Made by a program: the position numbers and the translations under genes
Shown: piece after piece, positions 1 to 8,762 of the stretch
Layout of the letters: each line of letters opens with the position of its first letter
Numbering within the stretch: position 1 is the first letter of the stretch
Notes under the pieces: generated by a model
What the model saw: the letters and a program-made list of their open reading frames with translations, nothing else
Told to the model about the DNA's origin: nothing
Databases searched by the model: none
Assembly: GCF_009857475.1 (NCBI RefSeq)
Contig: NZ_WWCJ01000015.1
Coordinates: 1-64,000 of the forward strand
Length of the DNA stretch: 64,000 bases
Source: Pseudoduganella guangdongensis
GTDB taxonomy: Bacteria > Pseudomonadota > Gammaproteobacteria > Burkholderiales > Burkholderiaceae_D
Direction of reading: 5' to 3'

Positions 1-232
1 AATCTCTGTTTTTCGGTATTGCTACCGAGGTCACTCACTCAAAATACTGACGAATCTCTTTCGAGATTACGTTTAATATATTTTGTGCGAGCGTTATAAC
101 GTATATTTTGAGCATCGGACCCGAAGGTCCGGGCATATCGTCAAACGCCCACACTTATCGACTGTTGATTTTTAAAGATCGCTGCCTGTTTGTTCGACGA
201 AGCGTTGTGTTCGTCAGCAGCAGAGAGGCGAG
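1..232 (-). promoter_or_regulatory. rRNA operon leader (16S rRNA starts just beyond position 1)
   Basis: On the minus strand this stretch runs from the transcription start of an rRNA operon to just before 16S rRNA. Seen: a boxA-like antitermination element around 167-182 (GATCTTTAAAAATC on the minus strand), followed by the 'cagtcgataagtgtgggcg' leader block typical of betaproteobacterial rrn operons. A CGGACC/GGTCCG hairpin lies at 116-131. The last bases (AACAGAGATT) are those that normally precede the mature 16S 5' end. The 16S gene itself is outside the window, so this is recognition of leader sequence, not of the rRNA. Confidence 0.75.
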
Positions 233-261
233 ATTATGCGGTACAGCGTGCAACTCGTCAA
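233..261 (-). promoter_or_regulatory. rrn P1 promoter
   Basis: Minus strand: -35 TTGACG (261-256), a 17-nt spacer, -10 CATAAT (238-233), then a GC-rich discriminator (CTCGCCTC), as in growth-rate-regulated rRNA promoters. An A-rich stretch upstream of the -35 box (about 262-272) could act as an UP element. It faces away from the radical-SAM gene at 386. Confidence 0.75.
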
Positions 262-385
262 CCCCTTCTTTTTCTCGCTTCACTCTGCAGTTTTGTCTGC
301 GGTGCGTTGCGAGGGACAGAACTATAACGGAGCGGCGCCCTTCGCGCAAGGGTAAAATGTGAGGTTTCGCGATTCCGGTTTCATC

Positions 386-1864
386 ATGACGATCCTGCTC
401 ACTACTCTTAACGCCCGTTACACCCATGCTTCGCTCGGGCTGCGCTACCTGCTTGCCAATATGGGCGAGCTGCAGGCGCAAACGCGCATCCAGGAATTTG
501 TCATCGGGGCGAAGACGACCGAGATGGTGGAACGCATCCTGGCAACACAGCCGAAGATCGTCGGCTTTGGTGTCTATATATGGAATGTGGAGGAGGCCTG
601 CCGCCTGGTGGCGACCCTCAAGCGCGTGGCGCCGCATGTGGTGGTGGTGCTGGGCGGGCCGGAAGTGTCTTATGAGACGGGCGAGCAGGAAATCACGCGC
701 CTGGCGGACTATGTGGTGACCGGCTGGGGCGATGTGACTTTCCCTAAGCTGTGCGGCGAGATCCTGAACGGGCCGAAGCCTTTGATGAAGGTGCATGCGG
801 GCGTGCAGCCTCCGATGGCGGAGATCAAGCTGCCCTACTCCCTTTATTCGGATGAGGACCTGGCGCACCGCACCTTGTACGTGGAGGCTTCGCGCGGGTG
901 TCCGTTCAAGTGCGAGTTCTGCCTGTCTTCGCTGGACAAGACTGCGTGGCCTTTCGGCATCGACGCCTTCCTGGCGGAGATGGAGGCGCTGTATGCGCGC
1001 GGTGCGCGCACCTTCAAATTTGTCGACCGCACCTTCAACCTGAATATCAAGACCAGCCTGAAGATCATGCAATTCTTCCTGGATAAGCTGGCGGCGGCGC
1101 CGGATGATCCGGTCTACGCGCACTTTGAGCTGGTGCCGGACCATCTGCCGGATGCGCTCAAGGAAGGCATTGCGAAGTTCCCGCCGGGGACGCTGCAGTT
1201 TGAAATCGGCATCCAGAGCTTTAACCCCGTGGTGCAGGCGAATATCTCGCGCAAACAGGATAACGCCAAGGCGGCGGACAATATCCGCTGGCTGTGCGAG
1301 CACTCGAGCGTCCATATGCATGTGGATTTGATCGCGGGCTTGCCGGGTGAGACGGTGGATAGCTTTGCGGAGGGCTTCGATAAGCTGTGGGCGCTGGGGC
1401 CGCATGAAATCCAGTTCGGTATCCTGAAGCGCCTGCGGGGCACGCCGATCATCCGCCATACCCAGGAATTCGGCATGGTGTACGACCCGTTCCCGCCGTA
1501 TACGATCCTGGCGAACCGGGATATTGATTTTTCGACCATGCAGCGGCTGGTGCGCTTTGCGCGCTACTGGGACCTGGTGGCGAATTCGGGGCGCTTTACC
1601 CATACCGTGCCGGTGCTGCTGGGGGCGGCGCCGTTCAAATCGTTTATGGCGTTTTCGGACTGGCTGTACGCCAATACGGATGCGACGCATCGCATTGCGC
1701 TGGATCGGCTGGCGGTGATGGTAGGGCGCTGGCTGGGCGAAGCGGGCATGCAGGCCGGGGATATTTCGGAGCTGCTGGCGCGCGATGGGCATGGGGTGCG
1801 GCAGAAGGCGGTGGCTCAGGCTTCTGCGGCGCCGGCGCGGCAGGTGAGGCATTTGGCGGCCTGA
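386..1864 (+). CDS. B12-binding domain radical SAM protein
   Basis: 492 aa. An N-terminal cobalamin-binding-like Rossmann region (about 1-140, with VVVVLGGPEVS) precedes a radical-SAM core with the cluster motif C172-x3-C176-x2-C179 (CPFKCEFC), so it should bind a [4Fe-4S] cluster and cleave S-adenosylmethionine. The C-terminal part (about 370-470) matches the DUF4080-type extension seen in this family. The substrate is unknown. Start chosen at ATG 386 because an upstream in-frame start adds only a short unrelated stretch. It stands alone, divergent from the rRNA promoter. A small CCACCC/GGGTGG hairpin follows the stop codon. Confidence 0.85.
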   Translation: MTILLTTLNARYTHASLGLRYLLANMGELQAQTRIQEFVIGAKTTEMVERILATQPKIVGFGVYIWNVEEACRLVATLKRVAPHVVVVLGGPEVSYETGEQEITRLADYVVTGWGDVTFPKLCGEILNGPKPLMKVHAGVQPPMAEIKLPYSLYSDEDLAHRTLYVEASRGCPFKCEFCLSSLDKTAWPFGIDAFLAEMEALYARGARTFKFVDRTFNLNIKTSLKIMQFFLDKLAAAPDDPVYAHFELVPDHLPDALKEGIAKFPPGTLQFEIGIQSFNPVVQANISRKQDNAKAADNIRWLCEHSSVHMHVDLIAGLPGETVDSFAEGFDKLWALGPHEIQFGILKRLRGTPIIRHTQEFGMVYDPFPPYTILANRDIDFSTMQRLVRFARYWDLVANSGRFTHTVPVLLGAAPFKSFMAFSDWLYANTDATHRIALDRLAVMVGRWLGEAGMQAGDISELLARDGHGVRQKAVAQASAAPARQVRHLAA

Positions 1865-1915
1865 CCCACCCTGTCACGGGTGGCGCGGGAAACGAATCTC
1901 TTTTACACTGGCGGC

Positions 1916-3040
1916 ATGCCTATTGCTCAAGAGCCAACGTTATCTGTCAGCCCAGACGGGCGCACGGTATTCGCCCGGGGAACCTGGCAAGTGCATGCGC
2001 TTGCGAGCAAGCGGGTGATGAAGGCCATTTCGGGCTGCCTGGGCCAGGTGCGCGATATCGATGCCGTTGAATGGGATTTGAGCGATATTGACATGCTCGA
2101 TCACGTCGGCGCGCAGCTGTTGTGGGGCGCCTGGGACTATAAGCGGCCCGCCAAACTGAAACTGGTCAACGGCCAGGACGAAATCTTTAAACGCATCGAG
2201 TCGACCGGCAAGCTGGAATGCCCGCGCCCGCGCAAGGAGCATTTGGGCTGGGTGACGACGCTGGGCTTCGGCATCCTGCACTTCCTGGAACATATGCAGG
2301 GCTTCGTGAAGCTGATCGGCTCCGTGGTGCAGGACCTGGGCCGCTTTGCCGCCAACCCGATGCGCGGGCCGTGGCGCGAAATCTCGGCGAACATCTTCCA
2401 TGCCGGCTTCCAGGCGCTGGGCATCACCGCGCTGGTGGGCTTTTTGATCGGCGTGGTGCTGTCCTATCTGTCGGCGCAGCAGCTGCGCAATTTTGGCGGC
2501 GATATCTATCTGGTCAACCTGCTTGGCATGTCGGTCATCCGCGAACTGGGGCCGCTGATGGCGGCGATCCTGGTGGCGGGCCGCTCCGGCTCGGCGATCA
2601 CGGCGCAACTGGGCGTGATGCGGGTGACGGAGGAGCTGGATGCCATGCTGGTGATGGGCATTTCGCACGGCTACCGCCTGATCCTGCCGAAAGTGATTGC
2701 ACTGGCGGTGTCGATGCCGCTGCTGGTGATCTGGACCGATGCGGCGGCGCTGTTAGGCGGCATGATCGCGGCCAAGGTGGAACTGAACCTGTCCATGCGC
2801 TACTTCGTGCAAAAGCTGCCCGATGCGGTGCCGCTGGCGAACTATTACATCGGCCTGTTCAAAGGCGCGGTGTTCGGCATGCTGATTGCGATGGTGTCCT
2901 GCCACTTCGGCTTGCGCATCAAGCCGAACACGGAAAGCCTGGGGCGCGGCACAACCACCTCGGTGGTGACGGCGATTACGGTGGTGATCCTGGCGAACGC
3001 GGTGTTTGCGATCGTCTTCAATGGAGTGGGCTACCGATGA
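1916..3040 (+). CDS. mlaE: STAS-fused MlaE-type lipid transport permease
   Basis: 374 aa inner-membrane permease of the Mla/MCE phospholipid transport ABC system. Residues 1-about 95 look like a STAS domain (the MlaB part, separate in E. coli), and about 120-370 form the MlaE domain with the conserved IRELGPLMAAILVAGRSGSA region and about five membrane segments. At 374 aa it is longer than E. coli MlaE (260 aa) because of the STAS fusion. Start chosen at ATG 1916. The stop codon overlaps the next ATG (ATGA), so it is translationally coupled to the ATPase. Inferred role: moving phospholipids between inner membrane and periplasmic carriers. Confidence 0.9.
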   Translation: MPIAQEPTLSVSPDGRTVFARGTWQVHALASKRVMKAISGCLGQVRDIDAVEWDLSDIDMLDHVGAQLLWGAWDYKRPAKLKLVNGQDEIFKRIESTGKLECPRPRKEHLGWVTTLGFGILHFLEHMQGFVKLIGSVVQDLGRFAANPMRGPWREISANIFHAGFQALGITALVGFLIGVVLSYLSAQQLRNFGGDIYLVNLLGMSVIRELGPLMAAILVAGRSGSAITAQLGVMRVTEELDAMLVMGISHGYRLILPKVIALAVSMPLLVIWTDAAALLGGMIAAKVELNLSMRYFVQKLPDAVPLANYYIGLFKGAVFGMLIAMVSCHFGLRIKPNTESLGRGTTTSVVTAITVVILANAVFAIVFNGVGYR

Positions 3041-3867
3041 ACGAGCTGCCCGAAGAGAATTGCGGTTGCCCGGACGGCGAGGGCGGGCTGACCCTCGACG
3101 GCAGCGTGCCGGTGGTGGAAATCACCAACCTGCAGACCAAATTCGGCCGCACGGTCATCCACAATGACCTGAACCTGACCATTGAGCAGGGCGAGATCCT
3201 GTCCATCGTGGGCGGTTCGGGCACCGGCAAGACCGTGCTGCTGCGGCAGATGCTGGGGCTGGAGCGTCCATCCAAAGGGTGCGTGCGCATCTTCGGCGAG
3301 GATATCACCACGGCGTCGTCCAGCCACCTGCAGGAGCTGCGCAACCACTGGGGCATGCTGTTCCAGCAGGGCGCGCTGTATTCGGCGCTGACCGTGTTTG
3401 AGAATATCGCGCAACCGATGCAGGAGCTGGGCACCCTGCCCGCCCGCCTGATCCGCGATGCGGTGCTGCTGAAGATGAATATGGTGGGCCTGGGTCCGGA
3501 GCATGCGAACAAGATGCCGAGCGACCTGTCGGGCGGCATGATCAAACGGGTGGCGCTGGCGCGCGCCCTGGCGCTGGAGCCGAAACTGCTGTTCCTGGAC
3601 GAGCCGACAGCCGGCCTGGACCCGGACCTGTCGGAGAGCTTTGTGTCGCTGATCAAATCGCTGCACCGTGAGCTGGGCCTGACCGTGGTGATGGTGACGC
3701 ACGACCTGGATACGCTGTTTGCGCTGTCCACGCGCATTGCAGTATTGGCGGAAAAGCATGTGCTGGCCATCGGGCCAACGCGCGAGGTGATCAAGACCGA
3801 TCATCCGTTTATCAAGGAATTCTTCCTGGGCGACCGCGGCAAACGCGCGCTTGAGGCCCTGGAGTAA
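3037..3867 (+). CDS. mlaF: Mla/MCE-type ABC transporter ATPase
   Basis: 276 aa ATP-binding subunit pairing with the upstream permease. Visible: Walker A GGSGTGKT (residues 59-66), ABC signature LSGGMIKR (about 164-171), Walker B LLFLDEP with D188, and the H-loop VTHDLDTLF. The first about 30 residues (acidic, Cys-containing) extend beyond the usual MlaF start. The ATG overlaps the mlaE stop by 4 nt, and mlaD follows after 10 nt. One operon with mlaE, mlaD and the lipoprotein. Confidence 0.92.
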   Translation: MNELPEENCGCPDGEGGLTLDGSVPVVEITNLQTKFGRTVIHNDLNLTIEQGEILSIVGGSGTGKTVLLRQMLGLERPSKGCVRIFGEDITTASSSHLQELRNHWGMLFQQGALYSALTVFENIAQPMQELGTLPARLIRDAVLLKMNMVGLGPEHANKMPSDLSGGMIKRVALARALALEPKLLFLDEPTAGLDPDLSESFVSLIKSLHRELGLTVVMVTHDLDTLFALSTRIAVLAEKHVLAIGPTREVIKTDHPFIKEFFLGDRGKRALEALE

Positions 3868-3877
3868 GGAGCAAGGC

Positions 3878-4816
3878 ATGGAAAACAGATCGCACGCTTT
3901 GATGACTGGGCTGTTCACGATCACGCTGCTGATCGCGGCGGTGCTGTTCGGCATCTGGTTCAACCGCGACCGGGTGCAGTACGAGCCTTACCTGATTGCG
4001 ACGACGCAGTCGATCCCCGGCCTGAACCCGCAGGCGGCGGTGCGCTACCGGGGCTTGGAAGTGGGCAAGGTGGACGAAATCGATTTCGATCCGAAGATGG
4101 CGGGGCAGATCCTGATCCACCTGAGCATCGATCCGGCAACGCCGATTACCAAGACGACTTATGCGACGCTGGGCTACCAGGGCGTAACCGGCATCGCCTA
4201 CATCCAGCTGGATGATGAATCGGTGGGTTCGCCGCGCCTGGCGACGGCCAAGGGCAATCCCAGCGCCATTCCGCTGCAACCGGGGCTGTTCGACCAGCTC
4301 GAGAAGCGCGGCACGGCGATCCTGGGCCAGGCGGAGGAAGTGACCAAGAAGCTGAATACCCTGCTCAGCCCTGCCAACCAGAAGGCCATGGTGGGGGCGT
4401 TCAGCGACGTGAGCGAGGCGGCGCGTTCCTACAAGGACCTGGCGGCGCAGCTGGAGCCGGCGGTGCAGAAGGTGCCGGCGCTGGTGGAGCGCGGCGAACA
4501 TACCCTGCGTTCGGTCGATACCCTGGCCAGCGAGGCGAGCAAGGTGGTGCGCACGCTGCAGGGCCCGGATGGCGCGGTGCAGCGCATTAGCGCTTCCGTG
4601 GACCGGGCTGTGACCTCGGTCGAAGCGGTGGCCAGCGGGATCGAGCTGGAGACCCTGCCCGGCGTGACCGGGCTGGCGGATGAAACCAAGTCGTCGATGC
4701 GGGCGATCCGCCGCACCATGAATAACCTGAACGACCGGCCGCAGAGCATTTTGTTCGGCGCGCCGGGCACACCGCCAGGGCCGGGGGAGCCGGGTTTTGA
4801 TCCCAAGGGCAAATAA
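3878..4816 (+). CDS. mlaD: MCE-domain substrate-binding protein
   Basis: 312 aa periplasmic, membrane-anchored MCE protein. One N-terminal membrane helix (about 8-28), then the MCE domain (about 38-115, ending VTGIAYIQLDD), then a long C-terminal helical region (about 140-270). MCE subunits form a hexameric lipid-binding ring on the permease. The ribosome-binding site AAGGAG lies 8 nt before ATG 3878. At 312 aa it is longer than E. coli MlaD (183 aa) and in length and tail nearer PqiB/YebT-like or plant TGD2-like MCE proteins, so the exact lipid route is inferred. Confidence 0.88.
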   Translation: MENRSHALMTGLFTITLLIAAVLFGIWFNRDRVQYEPYLIATTQSIPGLNPQAAVRYRGLEVGKVDEIDFDPKMAGQILIHLSIDPATPITKTTYATLGYQGVTGIAYIQLDDESVGSPRLATAKGNPSAIPLQPGLFDQLEKRGTAILGQAEEVTKKLNTLLSPANQKAMVGAFSDVSEAARSYKDLAAQLEPAVQKVPALVERGEHTLRSVDTLASEASKVVRTLQGPDGAVQRISASVDRAVTSVEAVASGIELETLPGVTGLADETKSSMRAIRRTMNNLNDRPQSILFGAPGTPPGPGEPGFDPKGK

Positions 4817-4825
4817 GGAAACCGC

Positions 4826-5422
4826 ATGAAGAAGACCATCCTCATTACCATTGCCGCCGCTGCCGTGCTGGCGGGGTGCGCCAGCAAAGGCCCGCAACCC
4901 ACCGCGTTCGACTTCGGGCCGCTCGGGCCGCCGCAGCAGGCCGCCGGCACGGCGGCGCTGCCGGCGATCGTGGTGGCGGACGTGAGCGGGCCTGCCTCGC
5001 TGGATTCGCAGCGCATGTTCTACCGCCTGATGTACGCGGACGCGCGCCAGTCGCGCCCCTATGCCTACAACACGTGGGCGGCAACGCCCTTGCAGCTGAT
5101 GTCGCAGCGCCTGAAGTCGCGCATCGCCCAGTCCGGGGTGAAGGTGGTGTCGACCACCGATTCCGCCGGCGGCCTGCCCCTGCTGCGCCTGGAGGCCGAC
5201 GAATTCTCGCAGAACTTCGACAGCGCCACCCAGAGCAGCGCCAGCATCACCCTGCGCGCATCGGTCTTCCGCAACCACAAGCTGGTGGACCAGCGCACCT
5301 TTACCCGCACCGCGCGCGCGCCGAGCGCCGACGCGGCGGGCGGCGCCAGCGCGCTGGCCGAGGGCACCGACGCCATTGCCGCCGACATCCTGTCCTGGCT
5401 GGCGTCCCTGCCGCAGCAGTAA
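4826..5422 (+). CDS. ABC-type transport auxiliary lipoprotein
   Basis: 198 aa lipoprotein: signal peptide with lipobox LAGC (Cys about 18), followed by an ABC_trans_aux/PqiC (YmbA)-like domain. Such lipoproteins sit at the outer membrane and complete MCE export machines such as PqiABC. It follows mlaD after 9 nt with a GGAAA ribosome-binding site, so it belongs to this operon. No MlaA or MlaC is seen here, so this lipoprotein may provide the outer-membrane contact. Confidence 0.8.
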   Translation: MKKTILITIAAAAVLAGCASKGPQPTAFDFGPLGPPQQAAGTAALPAIVVADVSGPASLDSQRMFYRLMYADARQSRPYAYNTWAATPLQLMSQRLKSRIAQSGVKVVSTTDSAGGLPLLRLEADEFSQNFDSATQSSASITLRASVFRNHKLVDQRTFTRTARAPSADAAGGASALAEGTDAIAADILSWLASLPQQ

Positions 5423-5425
5423 TCG

Positions 5426-6607
5426 ATGATGGAAGACGCGCCCGCCCCAGCCCCGGCCCCAGGGCGCCCGCCGGAAGCGAAGCCGCCCGCGCGCACCGGT
5501 TCGCCCGTCGCGCGCGCCACCCTGGCGGCCTACACCATGCTGATCGTGTACGCCAGCTGGTTCCCCTTCTCCGGCTGGCAGAACCAGGGCCTGTCGCCGC
5601 TGATCTTCCTGGAGTGGACCTCGCTGCCGCGCTACTGGACGGTGTTCGACGCCGGCATCAACGTGATCGGCTATATCCCGTTCGGTATGCTGCTGGTGTA
5701 CGCCATGCGGCCGAAGGTGACCGGCTTCTGGGCCTTCCTGCTGGCCAGCCTGGCCGGCATGATGGTATCCGGCGCGATGGAGGCGGTGCAGACCTACCTG
5801 CCGACGCGCGTTTCCTCCAACCTGGACTTCTACACCAATAGCGCGGGCACCGCCGTGGGCGCCTTCATCGGCGCGCTGACGGCGCGCAAGCTGATGGACA
5901 CCAGCCATTTGTACAAGCTGCGCCAGCGCTGGTTCGCCCAGCACGCCAGCCAGGGCCTGGTGCTGGTGGCGCTCTGGCCGCTGGCGCAGATCTATCCGCA
6001 AAGTTTCCTGTTCGGCCTGGGCCAGCTGCTGCCCATCCTGTCCGAGTGGCTGAGCGAGCTGCTGGATATGGAGATCGACCTGGCAGCCCTGGTGCGCCCC
6101 GACGTTGCGCTGACGGTGGAGCAGTACTGGCTGTCCGAGACCATTGTGACAGCCTGCGGCATGGTGGGCGCGGCCCTGGCCCTGCTCTGCATCCTGCGCA
6201 AGCCGGCCCCGCGCGCGCCGCTGGTGGCTTTGCTGGTAGCGGCTGCGGTGCTGGTGAAAACCCTTTCCACCGCGCTGCAATTCGGCCCGGACAACGCCTT
6301 TGCCTGGATCACCCCCGGCGCACAGGGCGGCTTCCTGATCGGCGTAATCATGCTGGGCGGCCTGATTTTCGCCCCCCAGGCAGCGCAGCGCCGGCTGGCG
6401 GTGGCCACCTTGCTGCTCAGCCTTTTAATCGTCAATACCACGCCGGTTAACCCTTACTTCAGCGAGACGCTGCAAAATTGGGTGCAAGGCAAATTCCTGA
6501 ACTTTTACGGGGCGGGCCAGTTCCTGTCGCTGGCGTGGCCGCTGGCGACCCTCTGGTACCTTTGCCTGCCATCGCACAAGCTGAATAAGGAAACCCCGGT
6601 AAAATAA
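5426..6607 (+). CDS. VanZ-family membrane protein
   Basis: 393 aa multi-pass membrane protein. The N-terminal half has the VanZ-like core (YASWFPFSGWQNQG, NVIGYIPFGMLLVYAM, ETVQ-like EAVQTYLPTRVSSNLDF). The C-terminal half adds about five more hydrophobic segments. VanZ-like proteins are named from the teicoplanin-resistance gene, but their molecular role is unknown. It starts 3 nt after the lipoprotein stop, so it is probably cotranscribed with the lipid transport genes. A Pro/Ala-rich cytoplasmic N terminus (residues 1-30) is unusual. Confidence 0.8.
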   Translation: MMEDAPAPAPAPGRPPEAKPPARTGSPVARATLAAYTMLIVYASWFPFSGWQNQGLSPLIFLEWTSLPRYWTVFDAGINVIGYIPFGMLLVYAMRPKVTGFWAFLLASLAGMMVSGAMEAVQTYLPTRVSSNLDFYTNSAGTAVGAFIGALTARKLMDTSHLYKLRQRWFAQHASQGLVLVALWPLAQIYPQSFLFGLGQLLPILSEWLSELLDMEIDLAALVRPDVALTVEQYWLSETIVTACGMVGAALALLCILRKPAPRAPLVALLVAAAVLVKTLSTALQFGPDNAFAWITPGAQGGFLIGVIMLGGLIFAPQAAQRRLAVATLLLSLLIVNTTPVNPYFSETLQNWVQGKFLNFYGAGQFLSLAWPLATLWYLCLPSHKLNKETPVK

Positions 6608-6634
6608 GCGCCTGCATTCAATTCGAGGCACCAC

Positions 6635-6955
6635 ATGAGCGACAACCAATACTTCAAGCATCACGTGTTTTTCTGCATGAACCACCGTGATGATGGCCGC
6701 GAAAGCTGCGGCCCGCGCGGCGCGGAAGCGGCGCAGAAGCACGCCAAGAAGCGCTGCAAGGAGCTGAACCTGAACGGCGCCGGCAAAGTGCGCATCAACC
6801 AGGCCGGCTGCCTGGACCGCTGCGAGCACGGCCCGGTCGCCGTGGTTTACCCCGAAGGCACCTGGTACACCTACGTTGACACCAGCGACATCGACGAAAT
6901 CATCGACAGCCACCTGGTCAACGGCAAAGAAGTAGAGCGTCTGAAAATCAAATGA
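6635..6955 (+). CDS. Thioredoxin-like [2Fe-2S] ferredoxin
   Basis: 106 aa. Cysteines C14, C25, C59 and C63 (FFCMNH, ESCGPRG, GCLDRC) match the ligand pattern of stand-alone thioredoxin-fold [2Fe-2S] ferredoxins related to the NuoE family. It probably acts as a small cytosolic electron carrier. Its stop overlaps the start of the hydrolase gene (ATGA), so the two are coupled, but the electron partner is not visible. Confidence 0.85.
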   Translation: MSDNQYFKHHVFFCMNHRDDGRESCGPRGAEAAQKHAKKRCKELNLNGAGKVRINQAGCLDRCEHGPVAVVYPEGTWYTYVDTSDIDEIIDSHLVNGKEVERLKIK

Positions 6956-7584
6956 TGAACAAGTTTTCCGAGAAGTTTACGCTGCAGGGCGGCGCCGGCC
7001 TGATGGAGGGCCTGATCGACTTACCTGCCGGCGCGCCGAAAGGCATCGCCCTGGTGGCCCACCCGCACCCGTTGTACGGCGGCACCATGGAGAACAAGGT
7101 TGCGCAAACGCTGGCGCGCACCTTTGTCACCATGGGCTATGTGGCGGCGCGCATCAACTTCCGCGGCGTGGGCGCGTCGGAAGGCGTGCATGACCACGGC
7201 CTGGGCGAGACCGACGATATGATGATCCTGTACCAGCACATGGTGCAGCAGTACCCCGGCCTGCCGGTAGCGCTGTCCGGCTTCTCGTTCGGCACCTTCG
7301 TGCAGTCGCACCTGGCGCAGCGCCTGGCCGCCGCCGGCACCCCGGCGGAACGCCTGGTGCTGGTGGGCACCGCCGCAGGCAAGTGGCAGCTTGCCGACGT
7401 GCCGGCCGACACTATCCTGATCCACGGCGAGAATGACGAAACCATTCCGCTGATCGACGTGCTGGATTACGCGCGCCCGCAGGACATTCCTGTGATCGTG
7501 ATTCCCGGCGCGGACCATTTCTTCCACCGCAAGCTCGGTCACATCAAGAATTGGGTGATCGCCTTGTGGGGCCAGAAAGCCTGA
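6952..7584 (+). CDS. Alpha/beta hydrolase (dienelactone-hydrolase-like)
   Basis: 210 aa. The fold shows the HPHPLYGGT oxyanion-region motif, the nucleophile elbow GFSFG (Ser near residue 105), an acid region around HGENDETIP, and the catalytic His in PGADHFFHRK. This is the pattern of the small bacterial alpha/beta hydrolase family often annotated as serine hydrolase. Substrate unknown. Coupled to the ferredoxin gene by a 4-nt overlap, a pairing common in Burkholderiales. Confidence 0.85.
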   Translation: MMNKFSEKFTLQGGAGLMEGLIDLPAGAPKGIALVAHPHPLYGGTMENKVAQTLARTFVTMGYVAARINFRGVGASEGVHDHGLGETDDMMILYQHMVQQYPGLPVALSGFSFGTFVQSHLAQRLAAAGTPAERLVLVGTAAGKWQLADVPADTILIHGENDETIPLIDVLDYARPQDIPVIVIPGADHFFHRKLGHIKNWVIALWGQKA

Positions 7585-7616
7585 CTATTTTTAACCCCCC
7601 TACGAAATAAGCACCA

Positions 7617-8762
7617 ATGAAAAAGATCATCGCTGCACTGGCAACCAGTGTGCTGCTCATGACTTCCGCGGTGGCGCAAACCCTGCCGCCGCCGACCATC
7701 GCCGCCAAATCCTGGCTGCTGCTGGACTCCACCAGCGGGCAAGTGATTGCCGCCCAGGACCCGGACGCGCGCGTGGAACCGGCCTCGCTCACCAAGATAA
7801 TGACCGCCTACCTGACCTTCCAGGCATTGCGCGACAAGAAGCTGGCCATCGACCAGAAGGTGAATGTGTCGGTCAAGGCCTGGAAAGTGGACTCCAGCTC
7901 GTCCAAGATGTTCATCGACCCGGCCACCCCGGTGTCGATCAACGACCTGCTGCACGGCCTGATGGTCCAATCCGGCAATGACGCCGCCGTTGCGCTGGCG
8001 GAAGCCGTGGCCGGCGACGAGGCGGCCTTCGTCACCCTGATGAACCGCGAAGCACAGCGCATGGGCATGGCCAATTCGCGCTTCGCCAATCCGCACGGCC
8101 TGCCGTCGCCGGACAACTTCACCACCGCGCGCGACCTGTCGATCCTGGCGCGCCATGTGATCCAGGACTTCCCTGAGTACTACAAGATCGATTCGGTGAA
8201 GAGCTTCACCTACAACAAGATCACCCAGCAGAACCGCAACCGCCTGCTGTGGCTGGACCCAACCGTGGATGGCATGAAGACCGGCCACACCGAATCGGCC
8301 GGCTACTGCATGGTGGCTTCCGCCAAGCGCCCGGCGGGCAACCTGGAGCGCCGCCTGGTCTCCGTGGTCATGGGCACGAACTCGGACAGCACCCGTACTG
8401 CCGAAAGCCAGAAACTGCTGAACTGGGGCTTCCAGAACTTCGACACCGTGAAGCTGTACTCCAAGGGCCAGGCGATCGATTCGCCGGAAATCTGGAAGGG
8501 CTCGCAGTCGAACCTGAAGATCGGCTTTACCAGCGACGTGCTGGTCACCGTGCCGAAGGGCGTGGCGGCCAAGATGAAGCCTGTGCTGGAGCGCAAGGAC
8601 CCGCTGGTGGCGCCGGTGGCGGCCAATACCCGCGTCGGCACCCTGAAGATGATGGTGGACGGTAAGCCCCTGCTGGAACTGCCGGTGGTGGCGCTGCAGA
8701 CCGTGGAGCAGGCGTCGATCTTTGGCCGCGCATGGGATTCCGTGCGCCTGTGGCTGAAATAA
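7617..8762 (+). CDS. dacC: D-alanyl-D-alanine carboxypeptidase (PBP5/6 family)
   Basis: 381 aa periplasmic low-molecular-weight penicillin-binding protein that trims the terminal D-Ala of peptidoglycan stem peptides. A signal peptide ends near AVAQ (about residue 21). Active-site motifs: S57-L-T-K60 (SxxK), SGND (about 119), and K221-T-G. The C-terminal PBP5-like beta domain and a final amphipathic anchor (SIFGRAWDSVRLWLK) are present. Length matches the family. The stop overlaps the next gene by one base. dacA versus dacC naming is not separable from sequence alone. Confidence 0.9.
   Translation: MKKIIAALATSVLLMTSAVAQTLPPPTIAAKSWLLLDSTSGQVIAAQDPDARVEPASLTKIMTAYLTFQALRDKKLAIDQKVNVSVKAWKVDSSSSKMFIDPATPVSINDLLHGLMVQSGNDAAVALAEAVAGDEAAFVTLMNREAQRMGMANSRFANPHGLPSPDNFTTARDLSILARHVIQDFPEYYKIDSVKSFTYNKITQQNRNRLLWLDPTVDGMKTGHTESAGYCMVASAKRPAGNLERRLVSVVMGTNSDSTRTAESQKLLNWGFQNFDTVKLYSKGQAIDSPEIWKGSQSNLKIGFTSDVLVTVPKGVAAKMKPVLERKDPLVAPVAANTRVGTLKMMVDGKPLLELPVVALQTVEQASIFGRAWDSVRLWLK

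Noticed and set aside
155..1852. Long open frame on the minus strand opposite the radical-SAM gene
   Set aside because: Arg/His-rich composition of a GC-rich antisense frame, and it runs over the rRNA promoter.
3812..6280. 822-codon minus-strand frame opposite mlaD and the lipoprotein genes
   Set aside because: Low-complexity Gln/Arg/His composition; the plus-strand genes are well conserved.
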